Shown one piece after another: positions 1 to 9,117 of a stretch of DNA of 64,000 bases. The notes below the pieces were generated by a model. It was given only the letters and a program-made list of their open reading frames with translations. It was not told the DNA's origin and made no database searches. The translations under genes and the position numbers were made by a program. Numbering within the stretch: position 1 is the first letter of the stretch; each line of letters begins with the position of its first letter. The stretch comes from Hyphomicrobiales bacterium (GTDB lineage: Bacteria > Pseudomonadota > Alphaproteobacteria > Rhizobiales > Xanthobacteraceae): the NCBI GenBank assembly GCA_017305715.1, contig JAFKKG010000028.1, positions 1 through 64,000 of the forward strand, written 5' to 3'.

Positions 1-79
1 GCTGGCGTCCATGCACCTGGAGGCGTTCGACTTCCCAGGGCGCAACGGAGGCAAAAGAGCCGTTCTCCGGGGAGAGCAC

Positions 80-330
80 GTTATAAGCCGTAAAGCCATC
101 GCGCAGGGAATGTCGGATGTTCTCCGCTGCCCTGTATGCTCGTGTGCACACTTTTTAGTGCACGTCGCACGCGAGACCGCGGGTGCAGCGCGCATCCGGC
201 ATTCCCTGCGCCTTCTGATATCGGAGGGCGGAGAATTTCCAGCAAAGCTCGGGCGCCATGCGTCGCGAGAATGCGAACACACATTCATTGTCGTCCCGGC
301 CTTGAGCTCAGATGCGCAATTGCGCATCGG
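80..330. repeat. Probable dispersed bradyrhizobial-type repeat
   Basis: This stretch at the left edge does not read as a convincing protein in any frame. Its wording (a run ending 'gtgcacactttttagtgcac', then 'gcattccctgcgcc') resembles dispersed non-coding repeats that I associate with Bradyrhizobium intergenic regions; that link is from memory and was not searched. The inverted pair GTGCAC-n8-GTGCAC at about 143-162 is seen directly. Overlapping small open frames here are most likely spurious. The rest of 1-460 holds no feature I can support. Confidence 0.4.
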
Positions 331-460
331 GGGACCCATACCCCGCGGCCCATCAATGAGAGCGCAGACGTTAAATACCTTGCAATGAGCGCCGCGGCGT
401 ATGGGCCCGGCCTTCGCCGGGGCGACGACGAGAGGCTTGGGACGACAATAATTGCAACAC

Positions 461-1363
461 CTACTCCGCCTCAATCCACTCCGCAGCGCCCCGCCACAGC
501 GTGTCGCGATGTTCGGGGCGGAAGAAACCGAAATGGCCGATCTTGGCAGTACCCGTATCCGCCGGCGTCACGGTGATGATCTCGGACTTGATCGACGTGA
601 ACCCCGAGCACAGCAACTCGACTGCCGGCCGCGTCGCCCAGGGATCGTCAGACATGCAAAGCGCGCGCAAGGCGCCCTTGAACTTCGAAAAATTCGCCAG
701 CGCCGCGAGGTTCTTGTCGTCGAACATGTAACGCGGGCTCATCACCCAGGAGGTCCATTGCAGGAATACCTCCTTGGGCATGTCCATCCCAAGCCCGAGC
801 CAGCCCGGCGTGTAGCCGAGCATGCGGGTAAGGGGGACGCCGGCGAAATTCAGCATCGCATACACGCGAAAGCGTTCGGGGATCGCGATCAGCTTCCAGG
901 TGCCGGCCTGCGCCGCAATCAACAGCGCGCGCGAAATCTCCGAATTGTTCGGCAGCAATCCCAGCGCCTGGCCGCCGAAGGAGTGCCCGACATAGGCAAA
1001 GGGCAGCGCCTTGTAGCGCTCGCGCATCCAGGCCACCGCGGAGGTCACATCCTGCGCCGCCCAGTCCGACATCGAGGCCTTGAAGCCGACCAGCGATTTC
1101 GGCTGGTTGTAACCGGTCGTCCCGCGCTGCCGCGAGTCGCCGGTGCCGCGATAGTCATAGGTCAGGACCGCGCAGCCGCGTTTGGCGAGGTAGCCGGCAA
1201 AGCCGCGATAGATCTTGCGGTGGACTGCGGTCGCCGAGTTGATCAGCACCGCATGGCGCTTGGCCCCGCGCGGCAGGAACAGGGTCGCCCCCAGCGGATA
1301 GCCATCGGCTGCCGGCAGCGTGATATCGTCGCTGAAGACGTCGTCCAGCCCCGGCTCGGCCAC
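461..1363 (-). CDS. Alpha/beta hydrolase family protein
   Basis: A 300-residue alpha/beta hydrolase, probably cytoplasmic because no signal peptide is visible. The nucleophile elbow GHSFGG (Ser near residue 127), an oxyanion-side YDYRGTGDS and a C-terminal IGHFGFF carrying the likely catalytic His are all present. The overall layout resembles COG4757-type predicted hydrolases rather than a lipase or a haloalkane dehalogenase. The substrate cannot be told. The gene is transcribed away from aroG, so the two share a divergent promoter region at about 1364-1558. Confidence 0.85.
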   Translation of the reverse strand: MAEPGLDDVFSDDITLPAADGYPLGATLFLPRGAKRHAVLINSATAVHRKIYRGFAGYLAKRGCAVLTYDYRGTGDSRQRGTTGYNQPKSLVGFKASMSDWAAQDVTSAVAWMRERYKALPFAYVGHSFGGQALGLLPNNSEISRALLIAAQAGTWKLIAIPERFRVYAMLNFAGVPLTRMLGYTPGWLGLGMDMPKEVFLQWTSWVMSPRYMFDDKNLAALANFSKFKGALRALCMSDDPWATRPAVELLCSGFTSIKSEIITVTPADTGTAKIGHFGFFRPEHRDTLWRGAAEWIEAE

Positions 1364-1558
1364 CCGCGATTTCCTCCCTCACATCGGCGATTTCGCCCTA
1401 ACAAATGCGAATTCAGCTTTTGCCGCAAGGGCTTGACGGGCAGCCCGCAAGGCCTTGACGGGGCGGGTGGAAATCTAATGGCGGTTGGCCCGGCCGCTGT
1501 GTATAAGGCGGCCCTCGCAACCCCTGTAAGTTGCGGTTTTTGCTCAGGAGTTAACGTC

Positions 1559-2947
1559 ATGTCCGAACCGTGGACGCCCGACAGCTGGCGCGCCAGGCCG
1601 GTGCTGCAAGTGCCCGATTATCCCGATGCCAAGGCATTGGCCGATGTCGAGGCGCAGCTCGCGACGTTTCCGCCGCTGGTGTTCGCCGGTGAGGCCCGCA
1701 ATTTGAAGAAATCGCTGGCGCGCGTTGCCGCCGGCGAGGCGTTCCTGCTGCAAGGCGGCGATTGCGCCGAGAGCTTTGCCGAGCATGGCGCCAACAACAT
1801 CCGCGATTTTTTCCGCGTGCTGTTGCAGATGGCGGTGGTGCTGACCTATGCCGGCGCGCTGCCGGTCGTGAAAGTCGGCCGCATCGCCGGGCAATTCGCA
1901 AAACCGCGTTCGTCCAACACCGAGAAGATCGGCGGCGTCGAACTGCCGAGCTATCGCGGCGACATCATCAACGACATCGCCTTCACGCCGGAAGCGCGGA
2001 TTCCCGATCCGCAGCGCCAGTTGATGGCGTACCGGCAGTCGGCGGCGACGCTGAACCTGCTGCGCGCGTTCGCGACCGGCGGTTTTGCCAATCTCGGCAG
2101 CGTGCATCAGTGGATGCTCGGCTTCCTGAAGGATTCGCCGCAGTCCCGCCGCTACAAGGAACTGGCGGACCGTATTTCGGACGCGCTGAATTTCATGCGC
2201 GCCTGCGGCCTCGATCTCGAAAGCCACCCCGAACTGCGCGCCACCGATTTCTACACCAGCCATGAAGCGCTGCTGCTGGGCTATGAGCAGGCTTTTACGC
2301 GTGTCGATTCCACCACCGGCGATTGGTACGCGACCTCCGGCCACATGATCTGGATCGGCGACCGTACGCGTCAGCTCGATCACGGCCATGTCGAATATTT
2401 CCGCGGCATCAAGAATCCGATCGGCCTGAAATGCGGCCCATCGCTGAAGCCGGATGAACTGATCAAGCTGATCGACGTCCTCAACCCCGACAACGAGCCA
2501 GGACGGCTGACCCTGATCAACCGTTTCGGTTCCGACAAGGTCGGCGATCACCTGGCGCCGCTGATCCGCGCCGTGCAGCGGGAAGGGCGCGTCGTGGTCT
2601 GGTCGTGCGATCCGATGCACGGCAACACCATCACCTCGACCTCCGGCTACAAGACCCGCCCGTTCGACCGGGTGCTGTCGGAAGTGAAGTCGTTCTTCGC
2701 GATCCACCAGGCCGAAGGCACCCATGCCGGCGGCGTGCATCTGGAAATGACCGGGCAGGACGTCACCGAATGCATCGGCGGCGCCCGCGCCATCACCGAC
2801 GAGGACCTCAACGATCGCTATCATACGGTCTGCGATCCCCGTCTGAACGCGGAACAATCGATCGACATGGCCTTCCTGATCGCCGAACTGCTCAAGCAGG
2901 AACGCGCCGGCAAGGTCAAACCGATGCCGGCGCTGGCGGGTTTCTGA
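1559..2947 (+). CDS. aroG: Class II 3-deoxy-D-arabino-heptulosonate 7-phosphate synthase
   Basis: First enzyme of the shikimate pathway, condensing phosphoenolpyruvate and erythrose 4-phosphate. The 462-residue length and the sequence fit the plant/mycobacterial class II type, not the E. coli class I type. Hallmarks are [11 protein letters not shown] near residue 66 (with the metal-binding Cys), [25 protein letters not shown] and a C-terminal [13 protein letters not shown]. The frame is open far upstream, but ATG 1559 follows a good CAGGAG ribosome site at 1545-1550 and begins the family-typical N-terminus. The stop nearly abuts the next gene, suggesting an operon with dgkA. Confidence 0.95.
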   Translation: MSEPWTPDSWRARPVLQVPDYPDAKALADVEAQLATFPPLVFAGEARNLKKSLARVAAGEAFLLQGGDCAESFAEHGANNIRDFFRVLLQMAVVLTYAGALPVVKVGRIAGQFAKPRSSNTEKIGGVELPSYRGDIINDIAFTPEARIPDPQRQLMAYRQSAATLNLLRAFATGGFANLGSVHQWMLGFLKDSPQSRRYKELADRISDALNFMRACGLDLESHPELRATDFYTSHEALLLGYEQAFTRVDSTTGDWYATSGHMIWIGDRTRQLDHGHVEYFRGIKNPIGLKCGPSLKPDELIKLIDVLNPDNEPGRLTLINRFGSDKVGDHLAPLIRAVQREGRVVVWSCDPMHGNTITSTSGYKTRPFDRVLSEVKSFFAIHQAEGTHAGGVHLEMTGQDVTECIGGARAITDEDLNDRYHTVCDPRLNAEQSIDMAFLIAELLKQERAGKVKPMPALAGF

Positions 2948-2948
2948 T

Positions 2949-3302
2949 TTGCTGCGACTCTGGCGCGCCACCATCAACACGCGTAACGGCCTCGCTTTTG
3001 CGATCCGGTCGGAGCAGGCCGTCCGCGAGGAATTGTTCGCGCTGGCGCTGTCGATCCCGCTGGCGTGGCTGGTCGGCGCGACCGTGATGCGCCGGGTGGA
3101 GCTGGTTGCGGCGGTGGCGTTCGTCCTCGTGGTCGAGATCCTCAACACCGCAATCGAAAAGCTCGCCGATCGCCTGACCACCGATCACGATCCGCAGATC
3201 GGGCGGGTCAAGGACATGGGGTCAGCCGCGGTCGGTGTGGCGCTCTTGATGGTCGGCGCCTTCTGGCTGTTCGCCATCGCCGAACGCATAGGCGCGTTCT
3301 AA
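2949..3302 (+). CDS. dgkA: Diacylglycerol kinase (DgkA family), TTG start
   Basis: A small 117-residue integral membrane kinase that phosphorylates diacylglycerol to phosphatidic acid, recycling lipid by-products of membrane glycan synthesis. The family signature EILNTAIEKLADR lies near residues 61-73, and three hydrophobic segments are visible. The only sensible start is TTG 2949, one base after the aroG stop, so translation is probably coupled. A short N-terminal amphipathic stretch (WRATINTRNGLAFAIRSEQA) precedes the first membrane segment, as in other DgkA proteins. Confidence 0.88.
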   Translation: MLRLWRATINTRNGLAFAIRSEQAVREELFALALSIPLAWLVGATVMRRVELVAAVAFVLVVEILNTAIEKLADRLTTDHDPQIGRVKDMGSAAVGVALLMVGAFWLFAIAERIGAF

Positions 3303-3347
3303 AAGCAGGCGATTGAAGTTTCGGCTTGTGCAGGGCACCATTGGCGT

Positions 3348-5099
3348 ATGAGCGAACCGAAATTCATTATTACGCTGGCGCAGTTGAACCCGACCGTGGG
3401 CGATGTCCCCGGCAACGCCGCCAAGGCGCGCGCCGCCCGCGAAAAGGCGAAAGCCGACGGCGCTGATTTGCTGGTGCTGCCGGAATTGTTCATCACCGGC
3501 TATCCGCCGGAAGACCTCGTGCTGAAACCCGCCTTCCAGGCGGCCTGCCGCGCGGCGATCGAGCAACTGGCGCGCGAGACCGCGGATGGCGGTCCGGCGG
3601 TGCTGATCGGCACGCCCTGGGTCGAGGACGGCAAACTCTATAATGCCTGCGCGTTGCTCGATGACGGCCGCATCACCGCGCTGCGCTTCAAGGCGAATCT
3701 GCCGAACTACGGCGTGTTCGACGAAAAGCGCCTGTTTGCGCGCGGTCCCGCCGCGGGCCCGGTGACGGTGAAGGGCATCCGGGTCGGCGTTCCCATCTGC
3801 GAGGACATCTGGCTCGAAGAGTCGGAAGAATACGAAAACGTCGTCGAGTGTCTCGCCGAAACCGGCGCGGAAATCCTGGTCGTGCCGAACGGCTCGCCTT
3901 ATGCGCGCGACAAGAACGATCTGCGGCTGTCGATCGCGGTGGCGCGCGTCACCGAAAGCGGGTTGCCGCTGGTGTACCTCAACCAGATCGGAGGCCAGGA
4001 CGAACTGGTCTTCGACGGCGCGTCGTTCGCGCTCAACGCCGATCTGTCGGTGGCGGCGCAACTACCGGCGTTCGAGGAAAACATCACGACGTTGCGCTGG
4101 ATTAAAAGCGCGGATGGCTGGCGCTGCAATGGGCCGGTGGCGCCGCTGATCGAGGGCGACAAGGGCGATTATGCGGCCTGCGTGCTCGGCTTGCGCGATT
4201 ACGTCCGCAAAAACGGATTCCCCGGCGTGCTGCTCGGCGTTTCCGGCGGCATCGATTCGGCGCTGTGCGCGGCGATCGCGGTCGACGCGCTTGGTGCGGA
4301 CAAGCTGCGCGGCGTGATGCTGCCGTTCCGGTTCACCGCGCAGGAATCGCTGGACGATGCGGCCAAGCTCGCGGTGGCGCTCGGCTTCCGCTACGACGTG
4401 CTGCCGATCGCGGATGCCGTCAACGGGTTCGAAAAAATCCTCTCCGGCACCTTCGCCGGCCTGCCGCGCGACATCACCGAAGAGAATTTGCAGGCGCGTA
4501 CCCGCGGCACGCTGCTGATGGCGATTTCGAACAAGACCGGCGCCATGGTGGTCACGACCGGCAACAAGTCGGAAATGTCGGTCGGCTACGCCACGCTCTA
4601 TGGCGACATGAACGGCGGCTTCAATCCGATCAAGGACATCTACAAGACCGAAGTGTTCCGCCTCTCCAGCCTGCGCAATGAGTGGAAGCCGGATGGCGCG
4701 CTCGGGCCGTCGGGCGAGGTGATTCCGGTCAACATCATCACGCGCCCGCCAACGGCCGAGTTGCGCGAGAATCAGACCGACCAGGACTCGCTGCCGCCCT
4801 ACGACATGCTCGACGGCATCCTGGAGCGCCTGGTCGAGCGCGAGGAACCACTGGCGTCGATCATCGCGGCCGGTTTCCCGGCCGATGTCGTGACGCGGAT
4901 CGACCGGTTGCTCAACATCGCCGAATACAAGCGGCGTCAGGCGGCGCCGGGGGTAAAGGTCACGGAAAAGAATTTCGGCCGCGACCGCCGCTATCCCATC
5001 ACCAACCGTTTCCGCGACGACGGCAAGGCGCTGCCCGTGCCTGACGACAAACTGGTCGCGCGCGCCGGGCGCGCCTCGGCGGACGTGTTCGACGGCTAA
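3348..5099 (+). CDS. nadE: Glutamine-dependent NAD+ synthetase
   Basis: Last step of NAD biosynthesis: amidates deamido-NAD using glutamine as ammonia source. The 583-residue protein has an N-terminal nitrilase-type glutaminase domain (PELFITGYPPEDL; KANLPNYGVFDEKR; VPICEDIW with the catalytic Cys near residue 151) and a C-terminal ATP pyrophosphatase synthetase domain with SGGIDSAL near residue 299. Both domains look complete. The start ATG 3348 begins the standard N-terminal strand. It is convergent with the secreted DUF2865 gene, with only about 11 bases between stops. Confidence 0.96.
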   Translation: MSEPKFIITLAQLNPTVGDVPGNAAKARAAREKAKADGADLLVLPELFITGYPPEDLVLKPAFQAACRAAIEQLARETADGGPAVLIGTPWVEDGKLYNACALLDDGRITALRFKANLPNYGVFDEKRLFARGPAAGPVTVKGIRVGVPICEDIWLEESEEYENVVECLAETGAEILVVPNGSPYARDKNDLRLSIAVARVTESGLPLVYLNQIGGQDELVFDGASFALNADLSVAAQLPAFEENITTLRWIKSADGWRCNGPVAPLIEGDKGDYAACVLGLRDYVRKNGFPGVLLGVSGGIDSALCAAIAVDALGADKLRGVMLPFRFTAQESLDDAAKLAVALGFRYDVLPIADAVNGFEKILSGTFAGLPRDITEENLQARTRGTLLMAISNKTGAMVVTTGNKSEMSVGYATLYGDMNGGFNPIKDIYKTEVFRLSSLRNEWKPDGALGPSGEVIPVNIITRPPTAELRENQTDQDSLPPYDMLDGILERLVEREEPLASIIAAGFPADVVTRIDRLLNIAEYKRRQAAPGVKVTEKNFGRDRRYPITNRFRDDGKALPVPDDKLVARAGRASADVFDG

Positions 5100-5110
5100 A
5101 CGCTCGAGCG

Positions 5111-6295
5111 TTATTGCTTCGGCGGAATGAAGGTCGGCCCGACGGTACGGATCGGCCTCTTGTCATCCGTCGTCGCGGGCGCATCGGCGGCAGGCGCCGG
5201 GGTTGCCGGGGTGGGGGCTGTGGCTGTGGTCGCCGCCCCCTTCTTGGCGGGCGGCGCCTTCGGCATCGCGCGCTGCTGCATCCTCTTGGCGCTCTCCTCG
5301 GTGACGATGATGTCGCCCTGCTGTTCGGCGGCGGCCTTCTCGTCGATCGATTTCAGCGCATCCGACCAGGTCTGGCCCGCGGCCTTGCAGGCGCAGGACG
5401 GGTTGAACTCGGTGCGGAATTTGAAGGCGTTGGGCAGCGACGAATAAGGCTGGCCGCTGAGCGAGACCGCCTGGTTGATGTCCTCACCGGGGTTGCGATA
5501 CGCGAACAGCGACGCTTCCGTCGCCGGGCACAGCGCCTTGCAGGTCTTCTCGTCGTCCGGGAAGCGCGCCTGGTAGGTCGCAAACGAAACCGGGAAATAG
5601 GCGCCATCGCAGCTGCGCACGCAGACCGTCCGGAACGTGCCGGAGGGGGCGCCGAGATCGGCGCTCGGCGGCGGGATGGTGTTGTTGCCGAACAAATTGT
5701 CCATGAAATTGCCCCCGCCGCGCGCGGCGGCGGCGTATTGCGGGCCGCAATTGTTCTGCGCGAGCGCCGTCAGCACCGAACGCCGCTGGTTTTCACGGTC
5801 GGCGCCGCCGATCCCGCCAGAGCGCAGCCGCTCCAGGCTGGTGGTCATCTGCTCGAGATTGCCGCGCATCTGCTGGATCTGGTTATTGACCGGTCCGCAC
5901 TGCGCCGACTGGCCATTGAACAGCGAGAAGAAGCCGGAACTCTCGCAGCCCATGCGCTTGGCCTGCAACGTGACGCGATCGAGCTCGGCCTGCTGCTTGG
6001 CTGCGGCGTCCTGATAGCGGCGGATCTGTTCTTCCTTGGCGGGATCGCCGCCGCTGGCGCCGCGGTCAACCGCCGCCAATTGCCCTTCAAGCCGGATACA
6101 GATCGGATTGGCTTGCGCGCCTTGTTGCGGAGGCGACGGTGCGGCGCCGGGAGGCATCTGGGCGAGCGCATCCATATTGGATTGTGCGGGATCGGCTTGT
6201 GCGGTCGCCGCCGAATTCATCGCGGCCACGCCGATAAGCAGCACGGCGCAGGTCAAAATCCATCGCGAAAAGGGAGTAGTCAGCGTCAGGGGCAT
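5111..6295 (-). CDS. Secreted DUF2865 family protein
   Basis: A 394-residue exported protein of unknown function. Start 6295 is chosen because it gives a clean signal peptide (hydrophobic ILTCAVLLIGVAAM then AATAQA); an upstream Met would add about 53 implausible residues. After a Pro/Gln-rich spacer and a coiled-coil region (about residues 80-160) comes the Cys-containing DUF2865 core: VCVRSCDGAYFPVSF, then KTCKALCPATEASLFAYR and FNPSCACK. The tail is low-complexity Ala/Pro/Thr. The family is typical of Rhizobiales. The paired cysteines suggest periplasmic disulphides. Confidence 0.8.
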   Translation of the reverse strand: MPLTLTTPFSRWILTCAVLLIGVAAMNSAATAQADPAQSNMDALAQMPPGAAPSPPQQGAQANPICIRLEGQLAAVDRGASGGDPAKEEQIRRYQDAAAKQQAELDRVTLQAKRMGCESSGFFSLFNGQSAQCGPVNNQIQQMRGNLEQMTTSLERLRSGGIGGADRENQRRSVLTALAQNNCGPQYAAAARGGGNFMDNLFGNNTIPPPSADLGAPSGTFRTVCVRSCDGAYFPVSFATYQARFPDDEKTCKALCPATEASLFAYRNPGEDINQAVSLSGQPYSSLPNAFKFRTEFNPSCACKAAGQTWSDALKSIDEKAAAEQQGDIIVTEESAKRMQQRAMPKAPPAKKGAATTATAPTPATPAPAADAPATTDDKRPIRTVGPTFIPPKQ

Positions 6296-6477
6296 ATCCA
6301 GCCATCGATAACGAATCCGCGCGGCTTTATAGCCGAAAAGGCGCGGCAAGAAGCACGGCCAAGACGGCACGGTGCGGCCAAGGCCGCATCCCATAGCCGC
6401 TTCTCGGGGCAGCGTCACGTCGTTTCCGCGGCGCCGGTGTGGCAATCCGGACACGGTGCCGCGAGCTGAAATCCGAT

Positions 6478-6783
6478 TCAGCGCTGGCAGGTAATGGCGA
6501 CGTAGTCACCACAGCCACTGCCGGTGCACTTATCGCCTGCATTTGGCACCGATCCGGTGAATTCATCGGGATCGACGCGCCGATAGGAACTGGCGGAAGC
6601 AAATTCGCGTGACTGACAATAGGAGCGCGCGGCATAGGCGCCGCATTTCTCGCCATTGGCGAGGCACTGGTCGATGCCATAGCCGTCGGCCTGATTGGCG
6701 ACAATGAAGACGCGGCTATCGGCGCAAGCGCTTGAGGCAGCGAGCAGGAATGCGCTGGCAATGATGCCTTGGGAAAATTGCAT
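6478..6783 (-). CDS. Small secreted Cys-rich hypothetical protein
   Basis: A 101-residue protein with a signal peptide (MQFSQGIIASAFLLAASSACADS) and a mature part containing seven or so cysteines (DQCLANGEKCG, RSYCQSREF, DKCTGSGCGDY, ITCQR), suggesting a disulphide-stabilised periplasmic domain. ATG 6783 was chosen over an upstream Met because only it starts the export signal. I do not recognise a named family. It lies in the same direction as the DUF2865 gene but about 180 bases upstream, so co-transcription is possible but unproven. Confidence 0.65.
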   Translation of the reverse strand: MQFSQGIIASAFLLAASSACADSRVFIVANQADGYGIDQCLANGEKCGAYAARSYCQSREFASASSYRRVDPDEFTGSVPNAGDKCTGSGCGDYVAITCQR

Positions 6784-6948
6784 GGGGGCACCGGCAATTG
6801 AAAGGGGAACCGCCCATCTCAAATAGACCCAATGGGTTAATAATGATTAACCATCGGCCGGTGGCGGCCGGTTTGGCGGCTAAAATTGCCGCAAAACCGG
6901 CGCATGCGGGCCTTGACGCCATCCCCCGGGCTGGGACATGGTGGAACC

Positions 6949-6999
6949 ATGAACGGTCTCCTCGCCATCTGCAGCATTTGCCGCGAGATTATTAGCTAG
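6949..6999 (+). other. Candidate 16-residue leader peptide upstream of cysS
   Basis: A short open frame, ATG 6949 to TAG 6999, encodes MNGLLAICSICREIIS with two Cys codons (residues 8 and 11). A purine-rich GGTGGA sits just upstream. It ends 75 bases before the start of cysteinyl-tRNA synthetase. Translation has not been shown. The position and the Cys codons make a cysteine-responsive leader possible. Confidence 0.3.
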
Positions 7000-7074
7000 C
7001 GATTCGCTGGCTGAGGCCGTCTTTTCTCAAAACATGAGATCACTGGACGCCCGGCCGCAAGGTACGGATATCCT

Positions 7075-8490
7075 ATGCAATTGCGCCTGTACGATACGTT
7101 GACGAAGGAAAAGCGGCCGTTCACGCCGCTCGATGCCGGTAATGTCCGCATGTATGCCTGTGGACCGACGGTCTATGACTTCGCCCATATCGGCAATGGT
7201 CGCGCGGCTGTTGTCTTCGACGTGCTGTTCCGCGTGCTGCGCCATCGCTACGGCGCGGACCATGTGACCTATGTCCGCAACATCACCGACGTCGACGACA
7301 AGATCAACGTACGCGCCGCGCGTGACTATCCCGGCGTGCCGCTGAACGAAGCGATCCGCAAGGTCACGGAAACCACCAATCAGCAGTACCAGGACGATGT
7401 CACCGCGCTGGGCTGCCTCGCGCCGACCGTGCAGCCGCGTGCGACGGAACATATTCCGGAGATGCGGGCGATCATCGAAAAACTAGTTGCCGGCGGCTTT
7501 GCCTATGTCGCCGAAGACCACGTGCTGTTCTCGCCGCAGGCGATGAATGCCGCAAATTCGGTGATGCCGCGTTATGGCGCGTTGTCGAAGCGTTCGCTCG
7601 ACGAGATGATCGCCGGCGCCCGCGTCGACGTCGCCCCCTACAAGCGCGACAATACCGACTTCGTGCTGTGGAAACCGTCGAAGCCGGGCGAGCCGTCCTG
7701 GCCGTCGCCGGCCGGCATCACGGTGGAAGGCCGCCCGGGCTGGCACATCGAATGCTCGGCGATGGCCTGGAAACACCTCGGCGAGAAGTTCGACATCCAT
7801 GGCGGCGGCATCGATCTGGTGTTTCCGCATCATGAGAACGAACTCGCACAGACCTGCTGCGCCTTTCATTCCGACCGCATGGCTGAGGTCTGGATGCACA
7901 ACGGATTCCTGCAGCTCGAGAGCGAGAAGATGTCGAAATCAACCGGCAACTTCTTCACGATCCGCGAGTTGCTGGCCGATTGGCCGGGTGAGGTGCTGCG
8001 CCTGAGCATGCTCAAGACGCATTACCGGTCGCCGCTCGACTGGACCGCCAAGGGCGCGGAAGAAAGCGCGAAGACACTGGACGATTGGTATGCCGTCGCA
8101 GCCGACGCCGAAGGCGGTCAGCCGTCGCCGGCCTTGACCGAAGCACTCTATGACGACCTCAACACGGCGCAGGCGATGGCAGTCTTGCACGGCCTGCGCA
8201 ATGCGGCGGCGGCGGGCGGCGGGCGCGAACGCGGCGAGTTTGCCGCCTCGCTTCGGCTGCTCGGATTCCTGTCCGTGAGTGCGGCCGACTGGAAGGGGCG
8301 CAAGCAGCAGGCGAGCGGCATCGATGCAGGCCAGGTCGATCGGCTGATTGCCGACCGCGCCGCGGCACGCGCCCGAAAGGATTTTAAAGAGTCCGACCGG
8401 ATCCGTGACGAACTCGCCGCCATGGGCGTGCTGATCAAGGACGGCAAGGACGCCGACGGCAAACCCGTGACCACCTGGGAGGTCGCATGA
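7075..8490 (+). CDS. cysS: Cysteinyl-tRNA synthetase
   Basis: Class I aminoacyl-tRNA synthetase that charges tRNA-Cys in the cytoplasm; 471 residues, full length. The zinc-site Cys in [15 protein letters not shown], the HIGH-type motif HIGN near residue 38, the second zinc cluster region [15 protein letters not shown] and [15 protein letters not shown], and KMSKS near residue 285 are all present. It starts a tight plus-strand run (cysS, a 38-residue membrane protein, GNAT, cimA), with its TGA overlapping the next ATG. Confidence 0.96.
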   Translation: MQLRLYDTLTKEKRPFTPLDAGNVRMYACGPTVYDFAHIGNGRAAVVFDVLFRVLRHRYGADHVTYVRNITDVDDKINVRAARDYPGVPLNEAIRKVTETTNQQYQDDVTALGCLAPTVQPRATEHIPEMRAIIEKLVAGGFAYVAEDHVLFSPQAMNAANSVMPRYGALSKRSLDEMIAGARVDVAPYKRDNTDFVLWKPSKPGEPSWPSPAGITVEGRPGWHIECSAMAWKHLGEKFDIHGGGIDLVFPHHENELAQTCCAFHSDRMAEVWMHNGFLQLESEKMSKSTGNFFTIRELLADWPGEVLRLSMLKTHYRSPLDWTAKGAEESAKTLDDWYAVAADAEGGQPSPALTEALYDDLNTAQAMAVLHGLRNAAAAGGGRERGEFAASLRLLGFLSVSAADWKGRKQQASGIDAGQVDRLIADRAAARARKDFKESDRIRDELAAMGVLIKDGKDADGKPVTTWEVA

Positions 8491-8603
8491 TGGACAAACC
8501 CGACACGCCTTTCCCAAAGCACTGGCGCTACTACATCTTCATCAAATGGGCTGTGATCGTTGCCGCGGTCGTGCTGGTCCTGAGATTGTTCGGAGTATTT
8601 TGA
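8487..8603 (+). CDS. 38-residue single-pass membrane protein
   Basis: The frame ATG 8487 to TGA 8601-8603 overlaps the cysS stop (ATGA arrangement) and ends five bases before the GNAT start. It encodes [18 protein letters not shown] then a hydrophobic helix ([20 protein letters not shown]). Features are a proline-rich polar N-terminus, a positively charged boundary and one membrane segment. The tight packing argues that it is translated. The function is unknown. Confidence 0.6.
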   Translation: MMDKPDTPFPKHWRYYIFIKWAVIVAAVVLVLRLFGVF

Positions 8604-8607
8604 CGCG

Positions 8608-9117
8608 ATGGGACAGGCGTTACCCAAACCTGCGCTCCGGCCGTTCCTTGTGGTGGATACCCCCGTGCTCGCGGCGATCTTCGTTGCCGCGATCCAGGAA
8701 TTGACCGGCGACGACTATAGCGAGGCGCAGCAGGAAGCCTGGGCGTCGGCGGCAGATGACGAAGAGGAATTCGGCAAGAAGCTCGCCGGCGAGCTGACGC
8801 TGATCGCGACGGTACAAAATTCGCCGGTCGGGTTTGCCTCGCTGAAGGGCGCCTCGCATATCGAGATGCTCTATGTGCATCCGAGCGCGGTGGGGCAGGG
8901 CGTCGGCGCGATGCTGTGCGATGCGCTCGAAAAGCTCGCCGGTGCGCGCGGCGCAAAAAATCTCACCGTCGACGTCAGCGATAACGCGCAGGAGTTCTTC
9001 CTGAAGCGCGGCTATGTCGGCAAGCAACGCAACACCGTCACCATCAATGGTGAATGGCTTGCCAATACCACGATGCAGAAGACGCTGGCTGATGCCGCGC
9101 CGGGAGCGCCACAATGA
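8608..9117 (+). CDS. GNAT family N-acetyltransferase
   Basis: A 169-residue acetyltransferase of the GNAT fold. The acetyl-CoA binding loop is visible as IEMLYVHPSAVGQGVGAML (residues about 87-105), followed by the beta-bulge region and the C-terminal EFFLKRGYVGKQRNTV typical of the fold. The stop overlaps the cimA start by four bases (ATGA), so the two genes are translationally coupled. The substrate is unknown; coupling with cimA may be only positional. Confidence 0.85.
   Translation: MGQALPKPALRPFLVVDTPVLAAIFVAAIQELTGDDYSEAQQEAWASAADDEEEFGKKLAGELTLIATVQNSPVGFASLKGASHIEMLYVHPSAVGQGVGAMLCDALEKLAGARGAKNLTVDVSDNAQEFFLKRGYVGKQRNTVTINGEWLANTTMQKTLADAAPGAPQ

Noticed and set aside
11..576. Open frames in the first 0.6 kb
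   Set aside because: They lie in repeat-like sequence and lack ribosome sites and protein-like composition.
1544..3181. Long antisense open frame (545 codons) opposite aroG
   Set aside because: A shadow caused by high GC and third-position bias; the plus strand encodes a complete, motif-bearing DAHP synthase.
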